From the NCBI GenBank assembly GCA_902595535.1, contig CACJQI010000002.1, forward strand, positions 62,001 to 126,000: 64,000 nucleotides of DNA, given 5' to 3'. Position numbers and translations under genes: made by a program. This document shows positions 17,728 to 26,554 of the stretch, piece after piece; the first letter of the stretch is position 1; the number at the start of each line of letters is the position of its first letter. Source of the DNA: an uncultured Pelagibacteraceae bacterium (lineage in GTDB: Bacteria; Pseudomonadota; Alphaproteobacteria; Pelagibacterales; Pelagibacteraceae). The notes below the pieces were generated by a model that was not told the DNA's origin, searched no databases, and saw only the letters and a list, made by a program, of their open reading frames with translations.

Positions 17728-18916
17728 TAAAATGACAATTGGGCTCAACAACAGTCCAAGAAGCTGAACCGAAAGGTCTCTTGCCAATATTAGTAAAGTG
17801 ATAAACAATAGCCTGTTGATAACTATTAAGATTACTCTTATTTAAAGACCAAGTTTTTAATCTTAGAATATTTTCATGATCAGGAAATCGTGAGGCATAA
17901 GCGTATAACCATCCCCAGTTACTACTTGATCTGCTATTGAGGTCTTGTTTTTTGTAATTTTTTGCAGGTCCTGGATGTTTCATACTTTTTGCATATTTAA
18001 AAACAATTTCATTATTTTCAGTGAAATCTATAAAAAACTTAACAATATTATGATAATTTTTTCCTTTGTATTCATAATCCCAAATATTATATCCTTGGTT
18101 TTCTGCTAGAATTGCAATGACAGCTAATGCATTCATGGCTCTACCCTGATAAAATATGGCCCTACCACCTCTTCTTGTTTCAATAGGCATGCTACCATCT
18201 TTTCTTTGATATTTTATTGCTGCCTCAAAATTTTTAAAAGCAGTTCTGAAAAGCTTATTGTCATTAAGTAAAATACCCAGTTGCATATGACTGATAGCTG
18301 ATGAAAGAGCATGATTATGAGCTCGCTTGGGTGTACCAGTTGCACCAGATCCTACTTTATAATTTGAGTATTCATACATTAAATGTTTATTCTTTTTAAC
18401 AATTCTTTTAAACCAATCTTTTATTATTTTATCCTCAATTTCTGGAATTGTTATGATTTGTTTTGCAAAAGAATATGCTGCCATCATTGGTGATGCTATA
18501 TAAAGATTTACTGTTAAAGTATCGTTCCAATGTCTTCCTTCACCATCTGAAGGACCTGTTCTTTTAGCTGCATTGGCTTTTGCCCATTCTAGAATTACTC
18601 TCTTAACATTTTGGCATGCCTCTATATTTCCTCCACTACATGGAAAACTAAAATCTTCAAATTTACTTAGAGCGTAGTCAAATCTATTGTCAAGACCATA
18701 TCCAGAAGGTGCCTCTACTTTTAATATTGGCTTTATATAATTAACATCTGCACTTACATATAAATCACTTATACATTTTTTTTTATCTTTTTTAATTGGA
18801 AAAATAACTTCTGGAATATTTACTTCAGCTTTTTTTTTTATTTTCTTAAAATCACTATAAGAAACACTTGAAAAAAAAAATGATAAAATAATTAATGATA
18901 AAATTTTTTTTATCAT
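17720..18916 (-). CDS. Secreted alginate-lyase-like (PL5-type) protein
   Basis: A 398-aa protein with a signal peptide (IIKKILSLIILSFFFSSVSYS-like, cleavage near 21). The body is alpha-helical and matches the alginate lyase (PF05426/PL5) layout: KVEAPSGYGLDNRFDYAL, RHWNDTLTVNLYIASPMMAAYSFA, RAHNHALSSAISHMQLGILL (Asn-His pair) and RRGGRAIFYQGRAMNALAVIA (Arg). The Tyr expected seven residues after that Arg in PL5 is an Arg here, so classic lyase chemistry is doubtful. Likely periplasmic and acting on a uronic-acid or other acidic glycan, or a non-catalytic binding protein. Overlaps the upstream GT2 gene by ATGA, the last gene of a GT39-GT2-lyase operon. Confidence 0.6.
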   Translation of the reverse strand: MIKKILSLIILSFFFSSVSYSDFKKIKKKAEVNIPEVIFPIKKDKKKCISDLYVSADVNYIKPILKVEAPSGYGLDNRFDYALSKFEDFSFPCSGGNIEACQNVKRVILEWAKANAAKRTGPSDGEGRHWNDTLTVNLYIASPMMAAYSFAKQIITIPEIEDKIIKDWFKRIVKKNKHLMYEYSNYKVGSGATGTPKRAHNHALSSAISHMQLGILLNDNKLFRTAFKNFEAAIKYQRKDGSMPIETRRGGRAIFYQGRAMNALAVIAILAENQGYNIWDYEYKGKNYHNIVKFFIDFTENNEIVFKYAKSMKHPGPAKNYKKQDLNSRSSSNWGWLYAYASRFPDHENILRLKTWSLNKSNLNSYQQAIVYHFTNIGKRPFGSASWTVVEPNCHFTK

Positions 18917-19785
18917 TTTATTTTTTCAATATCGTTAATATTTTCTAAAGATTTATCAAGTTCATCTAAATTTTCTCTTAAGGCTAAACTAGAAATTGAA
19001 TAAATCATTACCAATAATAAAACTAAAGGTATGGAGGTGATAATAGATGCATTGCTTTGCATTAGAAGAATATAAAAAACTATAAATAAAGCTGAACGAA
19101 TTAAAACTGTTTTTCGAAATACACTTATAATTGAAAGAGAGTGTTTTAATAAATTAAAAAAACTCATTTTAGATGGACCAAAATATCTTGTCCCTCTTAA
19201 AGAAGATATTGATAATAAATCTTTTTCTACTTTTTTTAATGAGCCGGAAAAGCTATTCCAAGTAGCTTTTTCGTTTAACATTTTTTCAATAGTTGATTTT
19301 GATAAACAGGTAAAATTACCAAATTTAATTGAATGTCCTGTAAAACCTAAGGTTAAAAGTTTATGCAGCTGATAACAAGTTTTAAAAAATAGACTTTCTG
19401 ATCTTTTAGTTCGTTCTCCAATTATAGTTTTATCATCAGATCGATCTGCTAATTGAATAAAATCTTTTATTTCTTCCGGTCGATCTTCTCCATCACCATC
19501 CATAGGAATTACAAAATCAAATTCTTTTTTTTCAAAAATATACTTTAGTCCTGAGGCAATACATCTTGCGTGGCCCCTATTTTCTTTCATGTTAATAATT
19601 TCAATTGAACTAATATTTTCTGTATTGAGATAATTATCAGTAATTTGTTGAGATGAAGCATCATTTACCACAATTATTGAAATCTGAGATGTAAGATCTT
19701 TTACTTCAAAATTAATATCTTTTATTAATTTAGTTAAGGACTCTCTGTCATTATATATTGGAATTAAAATTATATATTTTTTCAT
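18913..19785 (-). CDS. GT2 family polyprenyl-phosphate-type glycosyltransferase
   Basis: A 290-aa family 2 glycosyltransferase. The N-terminal GT-A domain has IILIPIYNDRESLTKLI, IIVVNDASS, ENRGHARCIASGLKYIF and FVIPMDGDGEDRPEEI with the DGDGEDRP (DxD) motif. A catalytic-loop region near residue 165 and two C-terminal hydrophobic segments (about 225-265) follow. The layout resembles DPM1/ArnC enzymes, which load a sugar onto undecaprenyl phosphate. It lies 2 bp after a GT39 membrane transferase, which would use such a lipid-linked donor, and is coupled to the secreted lyase-like gene. Sugar unknown. Confidence 0.85.
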   Translation of the reverse strand: MKKYIILIPIYNDRESLTKLIKDINFEVKDLTSQISIIVVNDASSQQITDNYLNTENISSIEIINMKENRGHARCIASGLKYIFEKKEFDFVIPMDGDGEDRPEEIKDFIQLADRSDDKTIIGERTKRSESLFFKTCYQLHKLLTLGFTGHSIKFGNFTCLSKSTIEKMLNEKATWNSFSGSLKKVEKDLLSISSLRGTRYFGPSKMSFFNLLKHSLSIISVFRKTVLIRSALFIVFYILLMQSNASIITSIPLVLLLVMIYSISSLALRENLDELDKSLENINDIEKIK

Positions 19786-19787
19786 CG

Positions 19788-21110
19788 TTATTTAGATCCA
19801 ATGCAAACATTATCAAGACACATATAGTCTTTCAATTGATCAAGTTTATTCCTTTCAACAATACCCTTCCAAACAGGTCTTGATTTTAGATGGTAAGATA
19901 AATTACCAGCATTCCATTCATTTCCATAAACAACATTTATTGTTGAATTAAATTGCTGATCCCAAGCATATTGAGTTTTAATGGCGATTTCTTTACCTGG
20001 ATAATCTGTTCTCTTATCTTCTTTTGAAATTGATATGTATGAATAAATCGTTGGAGATATAAAAAATAAAAATAAAAATCCAAAAATAAAAGGTTTAAGC
20101 TTTTTAATATTAATTTGAGTTTTAAGAAAATAAACAAAAAAAGTTCCAAAAAATAAATAAAAAGGTGTCATCCACATAGTTCTTATTTTTGAGCCAGTTA
20201 TTATTGAAGTTAAAAACATCAAAAAGATAGGTACAACATTTATTGCAATTAAAAAAAGCTGTTCTTTGTTATTAAAATTTATTTTTAATTTTATTTTTTT
20301 AACTAACAGCATGATTAAAAATAAAAATGGAATTAATATTCCAATTTGTTTTGCTATAAAAATTGATGGAAATTTTATATGATCAATTAAACTTGATTGT
20401 TCTAGACCAGTTCTTGCAAGTCCATAAGTTAAAGTTATAAAATCATTATTGTTTAGCCAAATTAAATGTGGGACTAAAATAACTAAAAAAACCTCAAGTG
20501 ATATTAAATACTTAAAATCAAACTTTTTATTTTTCTTAATAAAAATTAAATAAAAAAATAAAAGATCAATTGAAACTAAAAGATATAGAAATAAATATTT
20601 TGATAAAAACCCAAAAGCTGCGAAAAGTCCAACTAAAAAGCAATCACTAAAATTAATGATTTTTCCACTATAAATTTTCCAAGAAAAATAAACACTTAGT
20701 GACCAGAATGGAAGTTGGCATACATTTACATTGAATTCTGGAGTAGTAAAATTATAAAAATAGATACTCTCTAAAAGTAAAACTGAAATTAAACTTAATA
20801 AATCATTTTTTAAAATTTCCTTTGAAAACTTAAACACATAATAAAAAGAAATAATTACAAAAATTTGACTAAGTAAGTAATAAGCCCAATCTTGTGAACC
20901 AAAAATTTGAAAAAAAACTTCTGAAAAAAAAGCACTCATTGGAGGATGCTTGTTAAATCCCCAATCTAAATTACTTCCCCAAGCTAAAGCCTCAATAGTA
21001 TCAAGCGGTAAATTATGATTTGTTAGAGAGGGTACCAATGTCCAAAATAAAAGATGTGATAAAACAAAGATGTAAAAAATATTATTTATATTCTTGGTAT
21101 AATTGGTCAT
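19788..21110 (-). CDS. GT39 (ArnT/PMT-like) membrane glycosyltransferase
   Basis: A 440-aa polytopic membrane protein with about 10 hydrophobic segments. The first periplasmic loop has the PMT/ArnT/Rgt signature LPLDTIEALAWGSNLDWGFNKHPPM, where the acidic Asp/Glu pair and the HPP motif are hallmarks of enzymes using polyprenyl-phosphate sugars. The C-terminal 80 residues after the last helix look periplasmic (GNEWNAGNLSYHLKSRPVW). It probably transfers a sugar from the lipid carrier made by the adjacent GT2 to a surface glycan or lipid. First gene of the operon; its promoter should lie in the 78-bp gap shared with dksA. Confidence 0.8.
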   Translation of the reverse strand: MTNYTKNINNIFYIFVLSHLLFWTLVPSLTNHNLPLDTIEALAWGSNLDWGFNKHPPMSAFFSEVFFQIFGSQDWAYYLLSQIFVIISFYYVFKFSKEILKNDLLSLISVLLLESIYFYNFTTPEFNVNVCQLPFWSLSVYFSWKIYSGKIINFSDCFLVGLFAAFGFLSKYLFLYLLVSIDLLFFYLIFIKKNKKFDFKYLISLEVFLVILVPHLIWLNNNDFITLTYGLARTGLEQSSLIDHIKFPSIFIAKQIGILIPFLFLIMLLVKKIKLKINFNNKEQLFLIAINVVPIFLMFLTSIITGSKIRTMWMTPFYLFFGTFFVYFLKTQINIKKLKPFIFGFLFLFFISPTIYSYISISKEDKRTDYPGKEIAIKTQYAWDQQFNSTINVVYGNEWNAGNLSYHLKSRPVWKGIVERNKLDQLKDYMCLDNVCIGSK

Positions 21111-21188
21111 TTATAAATATTAATATTAATTCAGCTTACTTGACACCCCTAATTTGCTGAATATACTCCGAAAATTCAAATTTTAAGT

Positions 21189-21731
21189 ATGCCAAAGACT
21201 ACTAAAGTTAAAAAAAAAGTTTCAAAAGTTAAAGCTAAAGTTTCAAAAGTTAAAGCTAAAGCTGTTAAAGTAAAAGCAAAAACTGTAAGCAAAACAAAAG
21301 TAGTTGCTAAAGCACCTATAAAAATTTCTAAAACTTATGTTCCAAAAGATACTGAAAAATATATGTGCGAAAAACATAAAGTATTTTTTAGAATGAGACT
21401 TACAGAGTGGAAAAAAGAATTAGTTAAGGCAAATAATGAGGCGCTTTATAACGGTAGTATGGATGATAACAGTATTTCTGCTGATATTGTTGATCAAGCA
21501 AGTTCATACACAGACAAAAATGTTGAAATGAAAGCTATTAACAGACAAATCAAACTGATTTCAGAAATCGATAAAGCGTTAGCAAGAATTCGAGAAGATG
21601 TTTATGGATATTGTTTGGATACTGCTGAACCAATTGGATTAAAAAGATTAATGGCAAGGCCCGTAGCTAAATACACAATCGCTGCACAAGAAAAGCATGA
21701 AAAAGATGAAAAAGTTCATGCAGATGATTAA
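21189..21731 (+). CDS. dksA: DksA/TraR family regulator with histone H1-like N-terminal tail
   Basis: RNA polymerase secondary-channel regulator of the DksA family, 180 aa. The core (about 60-180) has the coiled-coil region MRLTEWKKELVKANNEALYN, an acidic tip region NSISADIVDQAS, and the C-terminal module REDVYGYCLDTAEPIGLKRLMARPVAKYTIAAQEKHE. As in many alphaproteobacterial DksA proteins only one of the four zinc cysteines remains. Residues 1-45 are a low-complexity Lys/Val/Ala/Ser tail (KVSKVKAKVSKVKAKAVKVK), longer than in standard DksA and similar to histone H1-like DNA-binding tails. Monocistronic, divergent from the GT39 gene. Confidence 0.88.
   Translation: MPKTTKVKKKVSKVKAKVSKVKAKAVKVKAKTVSKTKVVAKAPIKISKTYVPKDTEKYMCEKHKVFFRMRLTEWKKELVKANNEALYNGSMDDNSISADIVDQASSYTDKNVEMKAINRQIKLISEIDKALARIREDVYGYCLDTAEPIGLKRLMARPVAKYTIAAQEKHEKDEKVHADD
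21219..21260 (+). repeat. 21-bp perfect tandem repeat inside dksA
   Basis: Two identical 21-bp copies beginning GTTTCAAAAGTTAAAGC lie head to tail and encode VSKVKAK twice; degenerate VKAK units follow. Identical codons in both copies point to recent slippage or unequal duplication. Copy number may vary among strains. Confidence 0.9.
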
Positions 21732-21745
21732 TTCAAAATAGTTAA

Positions 21746-22534
21746 TTAATTAGCATCAAGAACCGCATGTAAGAACTGTTTAGTTCTATCATTTTGTGGA
21801 TCACCAAATAATTGTTCAGGTGGACCTTGTTCAAAAATTTTTCCTTCATTAAAGAAACAAACTCTATCTGAAATTTCTCGTGCAAATCCCATTTGGTGGG
21901 TAACCATAATCATTGTTAAATTATGTTCTTTGTTTAAAGATCTAATTACATTTAAAACTTCTCCTACAACCTCAGGGTCTAACGCTGATGTGATTTCATC
22001 TAACAACATTACTTTAGGTCTCATAGCCAATGCTCGTGCAATCGCAACTCGTTGTTGCTGACCTCCTGATAATCTACTTGGGTGTTCATCTTTTTTGTCT
22101 GATAAACCAACTAATTCTAATAAATCCAAAGCCCTTTGTTCTGCTTCATCCTTTTTCATGCCTAAAACTTCAATAGGTGCTTCGATACAGTTTTGCAAAG
22201 CTGTCATATGAGGAAATAAGTTAAATTGTTGAAACACCATTCCAATTTTAGATCTTCTCTCTCGAAGATATTTTTCGCTAGCTTCGACTAATTTACCATC
22301 TGAGTCCATATGCGTTAAAGGCTCACCATCTAAATGGATTACACCTTGGTTTATTTTCTCTAAAGTCATCAATACTCTCAGGACAGTTGTTTTGCCTGAT
22401 CCAGAGGGTCCAATTATTGATACCATTTCATTTTTCTTAATTTCTAGATTTAATTTATCCAAAACAACCAGATCTCCATATTGTTTTGTTACATCTGAAA
22501 AATTAACAATGATATCTGATGAATTTTTTTCCAT
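21746..22534 (-). CDS. ehuA: ABC transporter ATP-binding protein, polar amino acid/ectoine type
   Basis: A 262-aa ATPase of the polar amino acid family that energises uptake. Walker A is GPSGSGKTT, the Q-loop is [16 protein letters not shown], the ABC signature is [15 protein letters not shown], Walker B is [14 protein letters not shown] and the H-loop is [18 protein letters not shown]. The insert [22 protein letters not shown] after Walker A and the ending [21 protein letters not shown] are like EhuA of the ectoine/hydroxyectoine system. It lies 1 bp after the second permease gene and is the last gene of the operon. Substrate assignment is inferred, not proven. Confidence 0.8.
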   Translation of the reverse strand: MEKNSSDIIVNFSDVTKQYGDLVVLDKLNLEIKKNEMVSIIGPSGSGKTTVLRVLMTLEKINQGVIHLDGEPLTHMDSDGKLVEASEKYLRERRSKIGMVFQQFNLFPHMTALQNCIEAPIEVLGMKKDEAEQRALDLLELVGLSDKKDEHPSRLSGGQQQRVAIARALAMRPKVMLLDEITSALDPEVVGEVLNVIRSLNKEHNLTMIMVTHQMGFAREISDRVCFFNEGKIFEQGPPEQLFGDPQNDRTKQFLHAVLDAN

Positions 22535-22535
22535 G

Positions 22536-23222
22536 CTAAAGTTGTTCTTTTTTTATTTTTCCTTGAGCCAAGTTAACATTTTTTTCTAATTTTCTAATCC
22601 ACATTGCTGCAGGAATTGATAAAGTTAAAAATATTATTCCTACTATAGTATATGGCTCTAAATAACGATAGTTATATCCACCAACAGCAGTTGCTGCGTG
22701 AAATAGTTCTGCAACACCAATAGTAGATAGTAATGGAGTATCTTTAAAGATACCAACTAGATAATTACCCATGCCTGGTATTGCAATTGGAAATGCTTGA
22801 GGCAAAACTATTTTTCTATAAGTGTAAAATGTTGAGAAATTCAAAGCTCTGCATGCTTCCCATTGTGTTTTAGGAACACCTTCTAAAGCTCCTCTATAAA
22901 CTTCTGATAAGTAAGTACCAAAATGAAGACCAATTGTTATCATTCCACAAACCCAGGCTGATAATGTAATTCCAAATTGAGGTAGCACAAAGTAGACAAA
23001 GAATAATTGGATTAATAGAGGTGTTGATCTGATAAATTCAACAATTTCTCTATTGATCATATTTACTATTTTAATTGGAGTTCTTTGACCCAATAAAAAT
23101 AATAATCCAACGATTGCAGCAATAGCGTAACCAACTCCGGCAGCTAAAATTGTGTTCAAAGTTGCCCATAACATTTGTGGTAATATTTCTATTGCAAAAT
23201 CCCATCTCCACTCTGCATTCAT
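22536..23222 (-). CDS. ehuD: ABC transporter permease, polar amino acid/ectoine type
   Basis: A 228-aa inner membrane permease of the HisM/GlnP type with about five membrane segments and the EAA loop [24 protein letters not shown] that docks on the ATPase. It follows [19 protein letters not shown], typical of polar amino acid permeases. It pairs with the adjacent permease (1-bp gap) to form the membrane channel. Assigned EhuD by operon position and likeness; the D/C distinction is tentative. Confidence 0.75.
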   Translation of the reverse strand: MNAEWRWDFAIEILPQMLWATLNTILAAGVGYAIAAIVGLLFLLGQRTPIKIVNMINREIVEFIRSTPLLIQLFFVYFVLPQFGITLSAWVCGMITIGLHFGTYLSEVYRGALEGVPKTQWEACRALNFSTFYTYRKIVLPQAFPIAIPGMGNYLVGIFKDTPLLSTIGVAELFHAATAVGGYNYRYLEPYTIVGIIFLTLSIPAAMWIRKLEKNVNLAQGKIKKEQL

Positions 23223-23223
23223 A

Positions 23224-23895
23224 TTAAATTTTATCCTTTCCTACTTTTCTTGCTGCTAAAACTTCTAACCATCGTAAAAACGGAACAAGAAAAAATCTAG
23301 AAATTATATAATAGATTAAAAGTGCAGTTCCAAAACATTGAGCTGAAAGCCAAGTAATTGAATTAATTTGTTTTGCTTCAAATGTTAAATCAACTACTGT
23401 CACTAAAGCAACAAGTGCAGTTGCTTTTAAAAGTTCAACTGTTAGATTTGCTGCTGGTGGTAAAATAATTGGAAATATTTGAGGTATAATTATTTTTCTC
23501 ATTCTCTTAGCTGGGGTAAAGTTTAGTGCAAACGCACCTTCCCATTGCCCTTTTGGGACTGCCAGTATTCCCCCTCTTACTATCTCAGCACCATAAGCAC
23601 CAAAATTCATACCTATTGCAACTACCCCTGCAGTAAATGCTTCAAGTGTTAAGCCAAAAAAAGGTAATACATAGTAAAACCAAAATAATTGAACTAATAA
23701 AGATGTTCCTCTAAAAAATTCTATATAAACAGTGGCTGTTCCTTGAATAATTGGATTTTTTGATAATCTCATTAATCCAAAAATTAATGAAATAATTACA
23801 TAAAGAATAGTTGAGCATACTAAAACCTTAATGGTAGTAACAGTTCCAAGCAACATAGTTGGACCGTGTTCAGATAAAAACGCAAAATAGCTCAC
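23224..23895 (-). CDS. ehuC: ABC transporter permease, polar amino acid/ectoine type
   Basis: A 223-aa HisM/GlnP-type permease. YIEFFRGTSLLVQLFWFYYVLP and the EAA loop EIVRGGILAVPKGQWEGAFALNFTPA are clear, with hydrophobic segments throughout. It is the partner of the following permease. It is the first gene after the strong terminator that separates it from the binding-protein gene, so the membrane parts are expected to be expressed below the binding protein. Confidence 0.75.
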   Translation of the reverse strand: MSYFAFLSEHGPTMLLGTVTTIKVLVCSTILYVIISLIFGLMRLSKNPIIQGTATVYIEFFRGTSLLVQLFWFYYVLPFFGLTLEAFTAGVVAIGMNFGAYGAEIVRGGILAVPKGQWEGAFALNFTPAKRMRKIIIPQIFPIILPPAANLTVELLKATALVALVTVVDLTFEAKQINSITWLSAQCFGTALLIYYIISRFFLVPFLRWLEVLAARKVGKDKI

Positions 23896-23920
23896 TATTA
23901 ACCCTTATGATTAAAAAAAA

Positions 23921-23948
23921 AATCAGGCGACGAATTTGTCGCCTGATT
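23921..23948 (-). terminator. Intrinsic terminator between binding protein and permease genes
   Basis: An 11-bp perfect stem (AATCAGGCGAC) with a 6-nt loop, followed on the minus strand by ten T. It lies 18 bp past the ehuB-like stop and 25 bp before the first permease. Partial read-through here would give the usual excess of periplasmic binding protein over membrane parts. Confidence 0.88.
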
Positions 23949-23966
23949 AATTAAAAATTATTTTTT

Positions 23967-24812
23967 TTATTTAGTAGAACAAGCCCACTCAGTAGTCATT
24001 TCAGGAGGAGGCAATTGAGCTCTGTCGTAGCCGTATTTACCAGCTCTCTCTAACATTTTTTCTGGGTTTGCTAAAACTTTTGCTAATGCAGCATTAAAGT
24101 TATCTCTAAACTCAGTGTCAGTTTTTCTAAAACCAATACCAACTACGTTTACAGTTTCTTTAGGCATTAACTTAGGATCGGTTACTTCAAATGCACCACC
24201 AGTTTTTTCCTCGTGCTCTTTTGCACCAAAGAAAGTTTGAACAGCAACATCAGCTCTACCTGCTTTCATAGCAGCTAAAATTCCAACTTCACCTTCAACT
24301 AATAACATTTGACTATCTGGAACACCAAATTTCTTAGCAGCTTCTACTGTGTTGAAACCTGCACCAGTTACAAGTTTTGCACCTGTGCTAATTACATCAG
24401 CATAATTGTTAATATTTTTAGGATTTCCTTTTGGAACTAACATCGCATCTCCAAAAACTCCAATTGGGTCTGAAAAGTTGATGTTCGCACATCTACTTTT
24501 TAAAATGTACATACCACCAGTAATCATGTCTGATCTATTAGCATTAATTCCTGGAATTAATCCTGACCATTCAAATACTTTAGTTTCATGCTCAGTTATT
24601 CCCATTTCTTCGAGAACTGTTAAAGCAATCATGTTAACAAAACCTAAAGCTTCACCGTTATCACCAGCGTAAGCCCATGGCACTGCAGTACCAAAACCTA
24701 GTCTTAACTTGTGTCCATCTTTTAACCTATCGGTTAATGTTGCAGCATTAACAGATGAAATACTAAAAAGAATAACAAGAAAAACTGAAATCGATTTAAT
24801 TAATTTATTCAT
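23967..24812 (-). CDS. ehuB: ABC transporter substrate-binding protein, ectoine/polar amino acid type
   Basis: Periplasmic binding protein, cluster 3 (SBP_bac_3). The ORF track starts at 24872, but ATG at 24812 is preferred. It has a good Shine-Dalgarno (GGGAGAAAG, 4-5 bp before) and begins the signal peptide NKLIKSISVFLVILFSISSVNAA. The mature part has LRLGFGTAVPWAYAGDNGEALGFVN, WSGLIPGINANRSDMITGGMYILKSRC, INFSDPIGVFGDAMLVPKGNP and GVPDSQMLLVEGEVGILAAM, which resembles EhuB (ectoine/hydroxyectoine). Product 281 aa. A compatible-solute or zwitterionic osmolyte ligand is plausible; a plain amino acid cannot be excluded. Confidence 0.78.
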   Translation of the reverse strand: MNKLIKSISVFLVILFSISSVNAATLTDRLKDGHKLRLGFGTAVPWAYAGDNGEALGFVNMIALTVLEEMGITEHETKVFEWSGLIPGINANRSDMITGGMYILKSRCANINFSDPIGVFGDAMLVPKGNPKNINNYADVISTGAKLVTGAGFNTVEAAKKFGVPDSQMLLVEGEVGILAAMKAGRADVAVQTFFGAKEHEEKTGGAFEVTDPKLMPKETVNVVGIGFRKTDTEFRDNFNAALAKVLANPEKMLERAGKYGYDRAQLPPPEMTTEWACSTK

Positions 24813-24914
24813 TATCTTTCTCCCATTGTTTAATAATAAACAAAGGTTAACAAGATTTCTAATTTGATGCAAATAAACTTGGAATTCAAGATCAACTTAT
24901 AATTGAATCTAGTG

Positions 24915-25700
24915 CTAAATATTTATTGTATCTCCAATATTTATCTCGCCATCATTTAAGGCAGTTAAATAAATTCCCATTTCAAAATGATTATAAGTTT
25001 TTTTTAATGATTGAAGTAAATTAAAAGAATTATCATCTGTTTGTGGTTTCAAGTTAATTGCAACACATCTTGGAATATTTTTTTCTACTTTAAAAAAAAC
25101 ATTATTAATCTTGATTATTTTTCCAATCCATTCACGTTCTTTCCAAGGTTCAATTCCATCTATGCAAATATTTCCCCTAAATATTGAGCTTTCAACGTTC
25201 CTATCAATTTTTTTTTGAAAATCATTGATACTTTGTATGTTTAATAGTGATACTGAATTTACAAAATTAACTTTATTTGAAATTGAAGTATCAAAAAAAG
25301 GAAATTCAAGATTTTTCATTAAAGTTATTGGTTGTTTCAAAGAACTTTCTAATTCTGATATTTTATTTGAAAGTGCTTCCCGTTGTTCTAATTGGTTTAT
25401 ATCAATGGTTAATATTTCTTTATCTTTTAATGTGAGAGTTAGTTTTTCATCTTTAAATATAAAATTATATTTATTTAAAGCTGGTGAATTTTTTAGCGTT
25501 AAAACTTTATTCCATTTACCTTTTCTGTCATCGGGGCTTTTTTCAAATAATTTTGCCTGTTCTTGATCTAGGTCTTTTGCGAATGCAAAAATTCTATCAC
25601 AAACAATTCCAATATCTTTTTTTATTTCACAATTTTCAATTGTCTGAAATGATATAGATTTAACTGGGCAGTAATTTATTGAAGAAATAGTTGCACTCAT
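24915..25700 (-). CDS. MOSC domain protein (MOSC_N plus MOSC)
   Basis: A 261-aa two-domain protein. The N-terminal MOSC_N beta-barrel starts ISSINYCPVKSISFQTI, and the MOSC domain includes VSLLNIQSINDF, FRGNICIDGIEPWKEREWIGK and NIPRCVAINLKPQT. The last contains the conserved Cys expected to bind sulfur or the molybdenum cofactor. Family members include YcbX and mitochondrial amidoxime reductase-like proteins acting on N-hydroxylated compounds; the substrate here is unknown. No electron-transfer domain is fused, though a ferredoxin gene lies about 3 kb away. Divergent from the PhyH gene with only 19 bp between starts. Confidence 0.85.
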   Translation of the reverse strand: MSATISSINYCPVKSISFQTIENCEIKKDIGIVCDRIFAFAKDLDQEQAKLFEKSPDDRKGKWNKVLTLKNSPALNKYNFIFKDEKLTLTLKDKEILTIDINQLEQREALSNKISELESSLKQPITLMKNLEFPFFDTSISNKVNFVNSVSLLNIQSINDFQKKIDRNVESSIFRGNICIDGIEPWKEREWIGKIIKINNVFFKVEKNIPRCVAINLKPQTDDNSFNLLQSLKKTYNHFEMGIYLTALNDGEINIGDTINI

Positions 25701-25719
25701 ATAAAGTTTTCAAAATAAT

Positions 25720-26547
25720 ATGTCTTATCTTTCTTCAAATCAACTTAAACAATATGAGGATGAAGGATTTGTTTCACCAATAAATATTTTTTCAAAAGAA
25801 AAAGCAAATGAAATTAGAAATGAAATTGAATCAATAGAAAAAGAAATACCAGGTGAACTAGATAATTCAGGAAGATATAATGCTCATTTAATTTCACCTT
25901 TATTAGACGAAGTTACACATCATCCTAAAATATTAGATGCTGTTCAAAGTTTAATTGGTGAAGACATACTTGTGTGTGGAACAACTCTTTTTATAAAAAA
26001 TCCTCATGAAAAAGGTTTTGTAAGTTATCATCAAGATGCAAAATATATAGGCTTAGAGCCACACAATTGGGTAACTGCTTGGATTGCAATAACAGACTCT
26101 AATGAACACAACGGCTGTATGAGAATGTGGTCGGGCTCACATAAAGACAATTTAAAAGACCATGATCAGATGTTTAATGAAGGAAATTTATTAACGAGAG
26201 GTCAGACTGTTAATAATGTACCTAGAAAAGAAACAACCCCATTAATACTTGAAGCTGGTCAAATGTCATTACACCACCCAACTGTAGTGCATGGTTCAGA
26301 TTTAAATAAAAGTAACGACCGAAGAATAGGCTTTGTTATTCAAAGCTACATTGGGACTAATGTTAAGCAAGTTATAGGTAAAAATAGTGTGCAATTGGCA
26401 AGAGGAGTAGATAATTATAATTTTCATGAAAAAATAAAAAGAACTAAATTATTAATGAATGAAAAAGATCTTGAAATGAAAAAAAAAGAAAATGACAATC
26501 TTCAAGAAATTTTTTATAAAGGTGCACCTAAAAAAGGTCAATTATAG
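25720..26547 (+). CDS. Phytanoyl-CoA dioxygenase (PhyH) family protein
   Basis: A 275-aa Fe(II)/2-oxoglutarate dioxygenase. The facial triad is visible: His104 and Asp106 in VSYHQDAKYIGL and His191 in VVHGSDLNKSNDRR, with the Arg that binds 2-oxoglutarate in the same stretch (NDRR). NGCMRMWSGSH is the usual family strand. It probably hydroxylates a small organic substrate. EctD-type ectoine hydroxylases are in this superfamily and an Ehu-like transporter lies just upstream, but the ectoine-binding signature cannot be confirmed by eye. Starts 19 bp from the divergent MOSC gene, with little room for a conventional promoter. Confidence 0.85.
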   Translation: MSYLSSNQLKQYEDEGFVSPINIFSKEKANEIRNEIESIEKEIPGELDNSGRYNAHLISPLLDEVTHHPKILDAVQSLIGEDILVCGTTLFIKNPHEKGFVSYHQDAKYIGLEPHNWVTAWIAITDSNEHNGCMRMWSGSHKDNLKDHDQMFNEGNLLTRGQTVNNVPRKETTPLILEAGQMSLHHPTVVHGSDLNKSNDRRIGFVIQSYIGTNVKQVIGKNSVQLARGVDNYNFHEKIKRTKLLMNEKDLEMKKKENDNLQEIFYKGAPKKGQL

Positions 26548-26554
26548 TTAAAAA

